Assembly: GCA_963575745.1 (NCBI GenBank)
Contig: CAUYUJ010021041.1
Location: forward strand, 5,001 to 69,000
Reading direction: 5' to 3'
DNA: 64,000 nt
DNA from: Prorocentrum cordatum
Taxonomy: Eukaryota > Sar > Dinophyceae > Prorocentrales > Prorocentraceae
Of the stretch, positions 48,668 through 57,945 are shown piece by piece. A model generated the notes under the pieces. It had not been told where the DNA came from. It was given only the letters and a program-made list of their open reading frames with translations, and searched no databases. A program made the position numbers and the translations under genes. Within the stretch, counting starts at the first letter, position 1. Each line of letters opens with the position of its first letter.

Positions 48668-51600
48668 GCCAGAGTAAAAGTTGAGACTCGAGATCGGTAC
48701 ATAACCTTTCCGTTCATCAGGATACGATGTAATTTAGCTCCAAGGTGCTGACAAGTCGTGCGATTGGGCAACTGCAGTTCTGAACCGTAAAATCCCGCTG
48801 AGCTCCCATACACCGTCATACATCTCTCTCGCCATTCAAAGGAACCTGGGCCTCGCTCCAAACGTTCAAGAATATGATGAAGTTTTGCGTGGCGCTTGTG
48901 TAGTAGTCGTTGCCGTTCAGCTTGCGAACCTGTCGTGCCGTCACATAGGATACCGCCCACTAGGATGATGGCCTTGGTGAATGTGGCGCCCTGGCTGCTG
49001 AAGATGGCATTGAGCTTCTTGCGTAAGGACATAGAATGTGTCAATATCTTCGTCTTCTTGGAATTTAGAGAGCAACCTGACAATGTGCCGAACTCTCTTG
49101 AAACATCCCAGGCCGTCGTGATCGAGTGGACCACGTTGTTGGTGTCCGCCGATGTCTTTTGAATGCTGCTGTCGTCAATGAAGCCTTGGGTGTCGCACGA
49201 TGATTTAGCCATCACCGACTTAGTCCAGACTGCCATCAAGGACAATGCAACTGCTATGCTGTAAGATGGGCCCTCGAAGTACCCAGCCCGTCGTTGTGTA
49301 CTGTCTTTTTCAACACTGCGTCCGAGTTTGAATCTATAACGTGCGTCATGAACCAATCTGCGCTCTGCATTGAAATAGTTGTGTGCTCCATCCGTTGTCT
49401 CCTCGTGGTCCATGTGCTCGATGATCAGCTTGTTGCCGATGTTGCGATGGATCGTAGAGAAGAACTTGGACCAGTCGATCGATAGGCAGGCGCCGTGTAA
49501 GCCTGCCAGTTGAGCTGATTCCATTTCCAAGGCGTGAAAAACCGATACCTCCTGGGCCTCGTGCGTAGGTCGAGCCCCATGCATAGCCTCAGGCATCCAG
49601 CTCTCTCTACAAGGTGTGGTGTCATTCCATCGCACATGTTGCCATGCAGCAATTAATGGCGAAAAAATTGAGATAATCCTGGTCTGTGTTGCCGCAGGAA
49701 GTACGAGATACTCAGGATTATCATCATCTGCTTCGGGGGGAGCCTGCTTCCTTAATGCGCTACAGTATACCTCAGTCAGGATACTTGGCCAAGCTGCTCC
49801 ATTCTCTATATAAGTGAACATCTCTGTGTAGAGTGCCGTGATACGAAGAGGCAAGGCTTGCAACTCACACACGCGGAATCCGCATCCAGCCGTAGCTCGG
49901 GCAACATTCAGGTGTCTCAGAGCAGAGTGAAAGGCTCGTGGACATAGTGTATCGAGCTTGCAAGGTCGCTTGTCGATATAAGAGCCGAAGATATTGAAGG
50001 ACTTGTGCCAGTCTCGGTCCTCGGCGTCGTCGAATATAGGCTGCCATACTTTGCGGAGTTCGTCGAGTACGTCTGCTGGGAGGACGGCATATTTCTTGTC
50101 TCCGCACTGGACCGCTGATGCTTTGGCGTTCTCCCCTGGGCGTAGATCTAATGCGAGTGCAGTAATCGGCTCATCCCGAGGAGGTCTCATATGATTCTTT
50201 AGGGTTCGTCGATCTGATGCTGTGGAGGATCCTGTCATGGCCGCAGACATTTTGGCCCTCCATATTTTGATTCGTGTTTTGACTGCCACATCCTCATATT
50301 TCGTGATCTGTGCCTGAATTCGTGGGATGAGAGCTTCAGCTTCTGATAATGTGATCCAAGGCTTGACAAACAACGTATCCGTGATACCAATCTTCTGAAT
50401 GTCGTGGACCGTCGTTCGCCACAGCTTGATCATCTCCGTACGTAAACATAAGGAAGGTTGACCTGTTCGCTGATGTTTCTTAACGAGTTCATGTACCCGG
50501 CGTAGTGCTTTGTGTAAAGCGGAAGCCTTTTGGGTCCAAGGGTCTGAGGCGCAGGAGCGAGTTGATGCAGGACATGCCAGGGGCTCTTCGTGAAGGCGAA
50601 CCGTGGTACATCTTCCGCTTGCGCCGTTGTCCGAAGCTGTACCTTTGCAACGTTCTGTGAGGTACTTCTCCGCTAGTGTCGTGGCCAAGGTCATCATGAG
50701 CTCTGCGTCCTGGACGTTCCGAGCTTGCGTGATCTCAGCCTGGTGTGTGGTAAATAACTCGTTGAGATAAGTCTCCTCCGTGTCCTCGTCGAGTGGTGGA
50801 GCTCGATCTAACGGAAAAGCCTTCGGTACTTGAATTGTCCATCGTGATTGAGACAACGCTCGAGTGGAGATTTCGATCCTGATCGGCAAGTGGCTGGGCA
50901 GCTTAGCGTCTCTAATGACCTCAAATTTGGTGATCAACTGTGCTGCAGCTCTGTTAGCTATGATCCGATCTGGACGGGTGATGGATTTCCCATGGCTCTC
51001 TCGATCCCACTTGTCGAAGTCCTTTCCGCAGTATGTCGGGGCAGGAGGTCCTCCGATAGCGAACCGAGCACCAATGTCTATATATAATCCTGTAGCGATC
51101 GCGTCCTGGAGAACGACCGATCTGTCAGTGACGTTCGTGTCGGCACAGATGATGACTGGCTGTTCGCCGCAGCTGATCCCATCTTCCAGAACTTTGTCTA
51201 AGTGCCGTTCCTTACGTAGTGTAGCCGCTGGGCCGTGATCTGCGTCGTTATAAAACGAGACCAGGTGAAGAAAGTGTGTAGATGCCGTGCTCGTTCCTGC
51301 GTACACAGGAAGGACCGCTCGCATATGTCGTGATAATTCATATACTTGCTTGGCTGCTGTCGTTCGTGCAGCACAAGGTTGTAAGTTGAAGGAAGGCCGT
51401 CCCATAATGGCAACCCCACCGTGGATGGCTGTACATTCCATAGTCGGAGATGTCTTGGGACGAAGCTGCTTTACAGGTAAAGGCTTGCCTCCTAAGAAGG
51501 TCATGCCCTTTGTTCTTGCCAAACTCTCAGCACGTTCCGTAGCCAAGGCCGTTAGCCGTGTCTCCTGAACCACATAGAGATCAGCAGGATGTGAAAATAA

Positions 51601-51726
51601 GGAAGTGATATTCTTTTTCCAAGATGTGATGTTGGCCGAGATCAGGACCAGCCTGTCACTCTTGATCGTGGCCGTACCTTTGAAGTTAGGCTGCGCCATT
51701 GCGAGTCGGGCTGCGGCTTCTCCCAT
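48451..51726 (-). CDS. LINE ORF2: AP-endonuclease and reverse transcriptase
   Basis: 1091 codons from the ATG at 51726. N-terminal EEP domain: [28 protein letters not shown] (QET motif, catalytic Glu), [23 protein letters not shown] (D-x-N), [16 protein letters not shown] and [11 protein letters not shown] near the end, where the usual SDH is SHL. The RT palm shows [17 protein letters not shown] (motif A, Asp), [20 protein letters not shown] (motif B), [13 protein letters not shown] (motif C, FIDD for YxDD), then [16 protein letters not shown]. The frame ends at 48451 just after the likely switch to the RNase H frame. It overlaps the ORF1 end by 41 bp. Structurally it looks able to encode both activities. 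Confidence 0.85.
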   Translation of the reverse strand: MGEAAARLAMAQPNFKGTATIKSDRLVLISANITSWKKNITSLFSHPADLYVVQETRLTALATERAESLARTKGMTFLGGKPLPVKQLRPKTSPTMECTAIHGGVAIMGRPSFNLQPCAARTTAAKQVYELSRHMRAVLPVYAGTSTASTHFLHLVSFYNDADHGPAATLRKERHLDKVLEDGISCGEQPVIICADTNVTDRSVVLQDAIATGLYIDIGARFAIGGPPAPTYCGKDFDKWDRESHGKSITRPDRIIANRAAAQLITKFEVIRDAKLPSHLPIRIEISTRALSQSRWTIQVPKAFPLDRAPPLDEDTEETYLNELFTTHQAEITQARNVQDAELMMTLATTLAEKYLTERCKGTASDNGASGRCTTVRLHEEPLACPASTRSCASDPWTQKASALHKALRRVHELVKKHQRTGQPSLCLRTEMIKLWRTTVHDIQKIGITDTLFVKPWITLSEAEALIPRIQAQITKYEDVAVKTRIKIWRAKMSAAMTGSSTASDRRTLKNHMRPPRDEPITALALDLRPGENAKASAVQCGDKKYAVLPADVLDELRKVWQPIFDDAEDRDWHKSFNIFGSYIDKRPCKLDTLCPRAFHSALRHLNVARATAGCGFRVCELQALPLRITALYTEMFTYIENGAAWPSILTEVYCSALRKQAPPEADDDNPEYLVLPAATQTRIISIFSPLIAAWQHVRWNDTTPCRESWMPEAMHGARPTHEAQEVSVFHALEMESAQLAGLHGACLSIDWSKFFSTIHRNIGNKLIIEHMDHEETTDGAHNYFNAERRLVHDARYRFKLGRSVEKDSTQRRAGYFEGPSYSIAVALSLMAVWTKSVMAKSSCDTQGFIDDSSIQKTSADTNNVVHSITTAWDVSREFGTLSGCSLNSKKTKILTHSMSLRKKLNAIFSSQGATFTKAIILVGGILCDGTTGSQAERQRLLHKRHAKLHHILERLERGPGSFEWRERCMTVYGSSAGFYGSELQLPNRTTCQHLGAKLHRILMNGKVMYRSRVSTFTLACHGHLLDPWQASRYWALITIRRLMQKRAKLKQRLIEVLQQYHERGAQQAISHGPASVLLQIQILSGRSTDS

Positions 51727-54700
51727 CGTTGCGACGTCGCAAGACGGCTAACTCAGCTGATAGTTGTGCCTTCAACGTGCGCACCTCGTCCATGGCTGCT
51801 TTGAGCTCTGCATTGCGTGCGTCCATTCTGTCATCGACGGCTTGTTGAAAGGCAGAAACAGGTTGGGCTACATCCTGTGGTGCAGTCTCGGATGGTACTT
51901 GTCTCCTCATGGGGGCTGTATAATACGATCCATTCCTCTGTTCCAAAACCGCAAAGGCGAACTGTTTCATCGCAGATGTCGCTGCCGTGTGCTTTTTATT
52001 CATGATAACTGATGCGGCCTTGTCTTTGCTCATCACCGTTTTTGTCGAGTCCTTCAGAAAGACAGAGGTGGGATCCTCATCGACATCCATGACTTGCGAC
52101 TTGTCCGTCAGCTTTGTGATGGTGACCATGTGCGTTCCCATCAAGAATGTGCCTCCTGGTGGGGGTACATGGGCCTTGACCGTTACTCGTAGATATTTTC
52201 CTCTCCGCTGTGCCGAAGGATACTGCACGACCCAAGCCAGGGTCTCCAGACGTAACTTTGGAATAGCCTCGGTCGGCGTCCCAGCAGGTATCTTGTCGAG
52301 AAGATATCGGTCAGTTGGCGGGGCGTCCTCTTTCCTGATGAGTTGCCACCCTGCAGTAGTGTCTTCTTTCCGAATCCTCAATTTAATAGTCACCCCATCG
52401 CGGCACAATTTCATTCCGTACGTGGGCTCAGATATTTTGCCCAGTTCCTCATGGGCCTCCTGCGTCGTCCAGTGTCCCGTCTGTTTGGCCCGTAGCGGAA
52501 TCCAGGTCTCAGTTGTGCGCTCGCGTGTCTTGCCAATCTCGTCATAACCTGCCGTGTCAAAGAAGATCCCGTCAGTGCCTGATGATTGCCGAAGAGTGCG
52601 CGCCATTGAAGATGTGGTCGTCACGTCGATACGTAGCGAGGCCTGTCCTTTAGCAGCTCCGTCGTATTGCTTGATGGAGTTGATCGTAATATCCAGGTCT
52701 GTCGCTGTAGCTGCAGAGTAGACCTTCGTAATGTGTGCTTGGAGGAAGTCCTTTGCCTCTTGTTTGGCAGCTCGTACCACTTTCCAATTGTGTTTCTTAG
52801 CCTCAGCATCTAACTCATTGACGCGATTTCTCAATTTGTCCAAAGAAGAAGAGCCAAGCTTGTGTTGTTTGAGAAGAGTCTTGTAGATCTCATCTGCATG
52901 TATTTCTGAAATTACAGCGATCGAGTTGGAGAATCCTTTGGACCATGCTGGAGCTGCAGGTGCCGTGGCTCGATACTTGGGAGGTTCCAAAGGGTCGTCG
53001 CTGAGGGTAGGTGGGATGCTCCAAAGATAACCGTCTCGAGTGCCTACGATCGACTTGGCGGTTCCGTCAATGTTCGTGGTCTCCTTAGTTATTGGGAGCT
53101 GATATGGCACAGGCTTGATGTCGTAGGCGATAGCTGCTGCTTTCAAGCATTCGGAAGGAGTTGAGACCGATAGAGCCACGTAATTGGGATAGTCCGTGTT
53201 GTTCTTGTCGATCCATTCCATTATACTGATAACATCTGCGTCAGACTTAGCGAGGTAGATTCCGCTGGACTCTGATGTCGGTGGCTCGTCTAAGACAGGG
53301 AGCTCCCACAAGTTCCGCAGTCGGAGGCCGCTCTCGTGGAGTCGCTCGTTCGGTGGTGGCTTGTCCCCGTTCTGCGTTGTCGGAGTCTTTTTCTTTTTGG
53401 GTCGCTTGGTCGAGGGTTGGCCGTCGTCTCCTCGTGGAGGGTTGTCCTGTGACCATTCGTTCAGTTTAGCTTTGATTTCAGCCTTCTTGGAATCGAAGTC
53501 CGTTGAGAAAAGTTTGTATAGCATACTGAATTGTTTCGAGTCGCTGGCCAACTGCTTCTTTTGTTTGTCCGTGAGCGTAGTCGCAGTGGCAGCACACATA
53601 ATATTGACTGTCCGAGTGTTGGCACTGATCCGAGCAGCTGATCCTGTCTTCGGTGCGAAGCCTGACCTGCGTGCCGGGGGCGTATTGCCGTGTTCGGCGT
53701 GATATTGAGACTGGGCGTCCTGCTGCGTCTGGTGGGATCTGGCGTTCTTGACCTTTCGGAACCAAGAGGTCCGAGCTGCTGTCCATGAGACACTGAAGGA
53801 GCCGTCATTGGAGAGAGTGGGAGGGATAGGCCACTGATCGGCATCCGTCTCCCAGGCGTTTGTAGCCTCCAGGTTAACACCTGCCCAGCCAGAGAGATCC
53901 ACAGGCCATGGCCGCCCTTGGTTCTCCCTCATATTGCAGTTGATAAGGCCAGTGAAGGGCCCGTCGTTGGATGAAGTGGGAGGGATGCACTCGTCGGTGG
54001 GAGTTGTGCTGTCCGTCTCCCAGGCTGTTGTAGCCTCCAGGTTAACACCTGCCCAGTAAGGAAGAGACACAGGCTGTGGCTGCCCTTGACTCTCCCTCAT
54101 AGTGCAATAGTAGTTCCTGATGTTCGTGTGGTAGTCCGTCTTCTGAATCCAAATGATGTCTGTCATTAGAATCAACATCGCTGTCCGACAATAACTGACA
54201 TTCATGTGCGTCCTGATGCCTGACCCCATATGCGAGTCTAGCCTGTCAAAATTTGAACCAATCCATGAGCATAGATCGCCATACTCGTGGTAAACTGAGT
54301 TCGATTTCATCTTGATACCCATTATCATGATGATGTTGCAGCAGATCATCGTACAGATGAGAGCGTATTCAAAATTGCCAACCTCGGGAAAGAAGTTGCC
54401 CCTGTCAAAATCTGAACCAGCACACGGTATCTCTGAGATACTGTAAGTGTAGTCACGGTTCGAAATCATCTTGATACCCGTTGTCATGATGACGTTGCGA
54501 AGGATCATCGTGAACGTGAGATCGTAGTCAAAATTGCCAACCTCGGAAAAGAAGTTGCCCATGTCAAAATCTGAACCAGCACACGGTATCTCTGAGATAC
54601 TGTAGGTGTAGTCAAGGTTCGAAATCATCATGATACCCATTGTCATGATGCTTGAAACGATGCACTTGATGCCCCACATCAAGAAGAAGGTAATAGTCAG

Positions 54701-55005
54701 TAAAAACACTGAGCTCGTCACCCACAATGGAATTGTCGTACAAGAACGTTCACGCTTCTCGTCTGACATGGCCGCCTCGCTGGAGACGCCTTCCTGGTAT
54801 ACCTCGGGCTCCGTCTTCATGGTCTCGACGTTGCTTGCCAAGGTTGTGTCTTTGCTTGAATTAATCCAATTCGTCTCCCTCTTCGCCGTGAACGCGATGA
54901 GGTCGGCTACCTCCGCCGTGCTCTTGAAGGTCATCGGGATCTGCCCGTCGATCTCGAGCAGAGGCTGGATGTTGCTGGCCACCACCACGTGGTCCAGCTG
55001 GAGGC
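51686..55005 (-). CDS. LINE ORF1-like protein, open in frame with the kinase start
   Basis: The frame is open from the kinase ATG at 55405 through to 51686 (1239 codons in all). The LINE part starts near 55005. Its first 80 residues read [20 protein letters not shown] and [16 protein letters not shown], then a likely start [16 protein letters not shown] with a membrane segment, then two 53-residue repeats with [11 protein letters not shown] and two 56-residue repeats with WAGVNLEAT. The well-behaved ORF1 portion (from about 53600) has [20 protein letters not shown], a basic nuclear-signal-like RPKKKKTPT, a mixed domain, a coiled coil ([20 protein letters not shown]) and an RS-type end. ORF1 proteins bind LINE RNA. 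Its true start is unknown. Confidence 0.6.
53780..54120. repeat. 168-bp tandem repeat in LINE 5' region
   Basis: GTCTCCCAGGC with following AGCCTCCAGGTTAACACCTG begins at 53847 and again at 54015, 168 bp apart; a third partial copy lies before it. 168 is 56 codons, so the frame is kept. Confidence 0.85.
54250..54650. repeat. 159-bp tandem repeat in LINE 5' region
   Basis: CACACGGTATCTCTGAGATA begins at 54421 and again at 54580; a decayed third copy precedes at about 54250. 159 bp is 53 codons. Each unit encodes a hydrophobic stretch. Confidence 0.85.
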
Positions 55006-55022
55006 AGTTGTCGGGCTTGATG
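55006..55022. repeat. 17-bp target-site duplication, right copy
   Basis: AGTTGTCGGGCTTGATG, identical to 29008-29024. Confidence 0.8.
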
Positions 55023-55405
55023 TCGCGATGGATGAAGTTCTTGGCGTGGACGTACTCCACGCGGTTGATCATCTGGTCCGCGAGCATCAGGACCGTCTTC
55101 AGGCTGAACTTCCTGTTGCAGAAACTGAATAAGTCCTCGAGTGATGGGCCGAGCAGGTCGATGCCAATGACGTTGTAGTCGCCCTCCACGCCGTACCAAT
55201 GCAGGTTCGGGACGCCGACGCCGCCAGCGAGGATCCTATACACCCTCGACTCGTGTGGCAACTGCGGGTGCGTAGACTTGATCGACTCAAGCTTGATGGC
55301 AACCTCCTCACCCGTAGTCACATTGGTGCCGATGTAGATATCTCCGAAGGACCCCGAGCCGATCTTGCGGCCCAGACGGAACTTGCCTCCGACTCGCAGC
55401 TCCAT
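55006..55405 (-). pseudogene. Casein kinase 1 retrocopy, 5' part
   Basis: ATG at 55405. The sequence shows [20 protein letters not shown] (glycine-rich ATP loop), [20 protein letters not shown] (catalytic Lys), [60 protein letters not shown] and IKPDN (catalytic loop HRDIKPDN), which is the CK1 delta/epsilon-type pattern. No intron. The relict spliced leader 28 bp upstream marks it as copied from a mature mRNA. The rest of the kinase is at 28479-29024. CK1 enzymes are Ser/Thr kinases of signalling and clock pathways; this copy is broken. Confidence 0.9.
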
Positions 55406-55432
55406 GTTTGTTGGCCCGGCGGGCCGTGGTCC

Positions 55433-55454
55433 ACTGAGCCAAAATGGCTACGGT
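55433..55454 (-). other. Relict dinoflagellate spliced leader
   Basis: Minus strand reads ACCGTAGCCATTTTGGCTCA followed by GTGG. The canonical 22-nt leader is DCCGTAGCCATTTTGGCTCAAG, so 20 nt match and the last AAG is reduced to AG. Leaders are added to mRNA by trans-splicing and are not normally next to genes in the genome; a copy here shows that an mRNA was reverse transcribed and reinserted. Confidence 0.9.
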
Positions 55455-55455
55455 T

Positions 55456-55479
55456 GACGACGATGATGGTGATGATGAC

Positions 55480-55510
<31 letters not shown>

Positions 55511-55512
55511 GG
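55456..55512. repeat. (GAT)n microsatellite
   Basis: GATGATGATG with a few GAC, immediately upstream of the relict leader and so at the 5' border of the kinase retrocopy. Confidence 0.95.
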
Positions 55513-55980
55513 ATAATAATCGTAGAGCATGAGTGTTGATGTGCACCGACAGTTTGGGGTGGGATCCTGGAATTTTCCTTGGAGCCTCGGAGCCCGCAGG
55601 GGCGTGCCAGCTTGTTGGGGGGCCTTTTCGCCGGTGGGCCACGTTCCCGGCCTGGCTCCCCTCGGCCCTCCAAAACGGGTGGGCTCGGTAGGTTTGGTTT
55701 TGGTTGCCCGTGAAGGCCCCCCTGCCCTCGCGTGTGCTGCACGGCCTGCTCCGCAACCGTTTCATGTGGCTCTAATCTGGTACAGATTATCGCGAGGACT
55801 GGGCGCCCAGCCCACCTCGCAGCAGGGCGCGGCATGGCGCCCTGACGGGAGCAGCGGACTCCACCCGTGGAATCGAAGATTGTGCGAGGCCGCGGCGCGC
55901 TGCCCAGGCGCAGCAGGCCGCGGTGAGCTGGTGTGCTGGGCGCCGGGCGCCGAAGGCGCGGCGACGCCAGGCAGAGCTGG
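55513..55980. other. Leader region of the DIRS-like element
   Basis: No gene seen. It lies between the GAT tract and the Gag ATG and presumably includes the element's left terminal repeat; I could not match it to sequence after the recombinase gene. Confidence 0.35.
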
Positions 55981-57867
55981 ATGGCAGTGTCGGCAGGAGC
56001 CAAGAAGGCGGGGACCGACGCGCTGCGGGCCGCTGGTGCTGACGTTACGGACGACGACGTCGCTGGCCTCGTCCTGAAGGTGAGGTCGACGCTGAACGCG
56101 GGGCGAGCCCCCCGTTCGAAGCTGGACGAGGCACGACGACTGGAGTCAGCGCTGGACCCGGTGGCCGTCCGCCTGGCGCTGGGGAACCCCGAGGTCCCGG
56201 GCTCCGAGATGGCCGAGGCCCTCTGGGGGTTCACAGAGGCCGCCACATACGCCACGCAGGCGGAGAGTCGGATCAGGCGAGTGGCGGCCGACACCGATGG
56301 CTGGGAAAAGATCGCGGATCGGATCTGGGCCCGTGCAGTCGGCGACGACGGTGGCACGCTGCCCACCGACTGGCTGCTGCACCTGGGCATAGGGCTCCTC
56401 CTGTCCAGCCTGGTGGTGGTGCTGGGGGCCGACTCCGGGCGGCACCGCCTGGCAGGCGCAGCTGTAGGGCTGTGTGGTACCGTCCTGCTCGTACGGCGCG
56501 TGCCCGAGCGTGTGGTTGCCTGGTGGGCACGCTGGAGGCGGCGCTCGGCCTTCGCCGCGGCGCTGAGCAGCGGCGGGGACGGCCTGGACCTGACCGCCGC
56601 CGAGGACGACAGCGCGGCCTGGGACGCGCCGGGGGCCCCGACGACCAAGGGGGGCGGCTCGGGGGCCGCGGAGGTACCTACGGGCCCGCTGCACCCCCCG
56701 GGGCTCGCAGCACTGCCGCCTCCGCCATGGGCCCCACCTGCCGAAGGCGCGGGCGCGGGCGCCGCGACGGCGAAGCCCGGCGCGCAGGACCTGGCGGCGC
56801 TGCGGGCGTTCGGCCAGGGGAGCGAGGTGCCAGGCCCCTTCAGCCAGACGGCGGCCCTGCAGCAGCAGCAGCAGCAGCAGCAGCCACAGCCGAACCCAGA
56901 GGTGGCCGTGCCAGCGTCGGGGCTCAGCTTCCACGCGCCTCATGCTCCTGCAGACGCGGTGAGGCTAGGGCGCGAGGTGCAGATGGTGGGCGCCACGCTG
57001 CGCGAGTTCCAAGCGCAGGCGGCCACGAACGTGTACTGGGCCTGGCACTTCTGGGAGAGAATCGCGGCTGTGGATGGCTCCCTGGGGCTGCACCCTGACC
57101 TCCGACGAGTGCTGCAGACCCACGGCTACGTGGGCGCGGGAACGAAGTCCCCGCCAGGAGGATCGCTGCAGCAGGAGCTGGACGCGCTGCTCTCCTCCTC
57201 CACGGCGCCGCACGGCGGGGGCATGCACGCCTCCCCTGGGTGGGCCGTGGCCCCGCAGACCCGGCAGCAGCAGGAGGACAGCCGATGGAACCTCAGCCTC
57301 CCGCCGGACCTGCGGCGCGCGGCGCCGGAGATCTACCGCACCATGCGGGGCGCGGGGGCGGCTAGCGCACGCGACTGGCTGTCGCAGGAAGTGACGGGCC
57401 AGCGACACACGGCGGTCTGGACCGACCTGTGGACTGCCGCCACCAACGTGGACTACTTGCTGGGCGGGTGCAAGACCCAGTCCGAGCTGCTCACCCGCCT
57501 GGCGTCCGACGATGCGCTGGAGCTGCACCTGAGGCGGCTGGCGAGCTACGTCTACGAGATGCGGACGAAGGACAAGGTGGGGGCGGCGGCCATGCTGGCT
57601 GTCCGCCCGCCCGGGTCGGCCGCCGACTTGGCTCCCACATGGCTGGTGACCGAGGCCACGACCCACAGCAAGGCTGAGCACCAGCGCGACGAGAGGGTCC
57701 ATGCCGCCAGCAAGCACGACGGCCGAGGCGGCGGCCGTGGTGGTGGCCACGGAGGTGGAGCTGGCGGCGGCGCCGAGGCAGCGGGCGGAGGCAGAGGTGG
57801 CGATGGCGGGGGGCGCGGCCGCGGCCGAGGGGGTAAGCCCTCGGGCCGAGGCAAGCCTCAGGCTTGA
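55981..57867 (+). CDS. DIRS Gag-like protein
   Basis: 628 aa from the ATG at 55981 (MAVSAGAKKAGTDALRAAGA); the frame is open further up but only with GTG. Residues 30-130 are helical (KLDEARRLESALDPVAVRLA, AEALWGFTEAATYATQAESR). Residues 130-180 include two hydrophobic segments (WLLHLGIGLLLSSLVVVLGA, AGAAVGLCGTVLLVRRVPER) unusual for Gag. Then an Ala/Gly/Pro linker, a Gln run (about 56862-56884), a second helical domain (TLREFQAQAATNVYWAWHFW; ELLTRLASDDALELHLRRLA), and an RGG-type tail (RGGDGGGRGRGRGGKPSGRG) that probably binds RNA. It ends in TGA at 57865-57867 with the frame open beyond into Pol. Confidence 0.7.
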   Translation: MAVSAGAKKAGTDALRAAGADVTDDDVAGLVLKVRSTLNAGRAPRSKLDEARRLESALDPVAVRLALGNPEVPGSEMAEALWGFTEAATYATQAESRIRRVAADTDGWEKIADRIWARAVGDDGGTLPTDWLLHLGIGLLLSSLVVVLGADSGRHRLAGAAVGLCGTVLLVRRVPERVVAWWARWRRRSAFAAALSSGGDGLDLTAAEDDSAAWDAPGAPTTKGGGSGAAEVPTGPLHPPGLAALPPPPWAPPAEGAGAGAATAKPGAQDLAALRAFGQGSEVPGPFSQTAALQQQQQQQQPQPNPEVAVPASGLSFHAPHAPADAVRLGREVQMVGATLREFQAQAATNVYWAWHFWERIAAVDGSLGLHPDLRRVLQTHGYVGAGTKSPPGGSLQQELDALLSSSTAPHGGGMHASPGWAVAPQTRQQQEDSRWNLSLPPDLRRAAPEIYRTMRGAGAASARDWLSQEVTGQRHTAVWTDLWTAATNVDYLLGGCKTQSELLTRLASDDALELHLRRLASYVYEMRTKDKVGAAAMLAVRPPGSAADLAPTWLVTEATTHSKAEHQRDERVHAASKHDGRGGGRGGGHGGGAGGGAEAAGGGRGGDGGGRGRGRGGKPSGRGKPQA

Positions 57868-57945
57868 CAGCCACTGGCGGACCGAGGGGCTTACGACCCT
57901 CCCTCGGTCCGAGAAGGTGCCCCGTGGCCGCGGGTGCAGCCTAGA

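Larger units (their letters stand above)
46515..55005 (-). mobile_element. LINE retrotransposon, main segment
   Basis: On the minus strand it encodes an ORF1-like protein, an APE-RT protein and an RNase H protein. With the 3' segment at 29025-30076 the element is about 9.5 kb. It is bracketed by a 17-bp direct repeat inside a casein kinase 1 copy and is interrupted by the DNA transposon at 30077-46514. GC content is visibly lower than in the DIRS element or the transposon. Three overlapping frames and mostly intact motifs suggest a fairly young insertion. Confidence 0.85.

Noticed and set aside
55308-56648. 446-codon minus-strand frame opposite DIRS Gag
   Set aside because: Antisense shadow of a GC-rich gene; Gag on the plus strand has the better protein character and fits Pol downstream.
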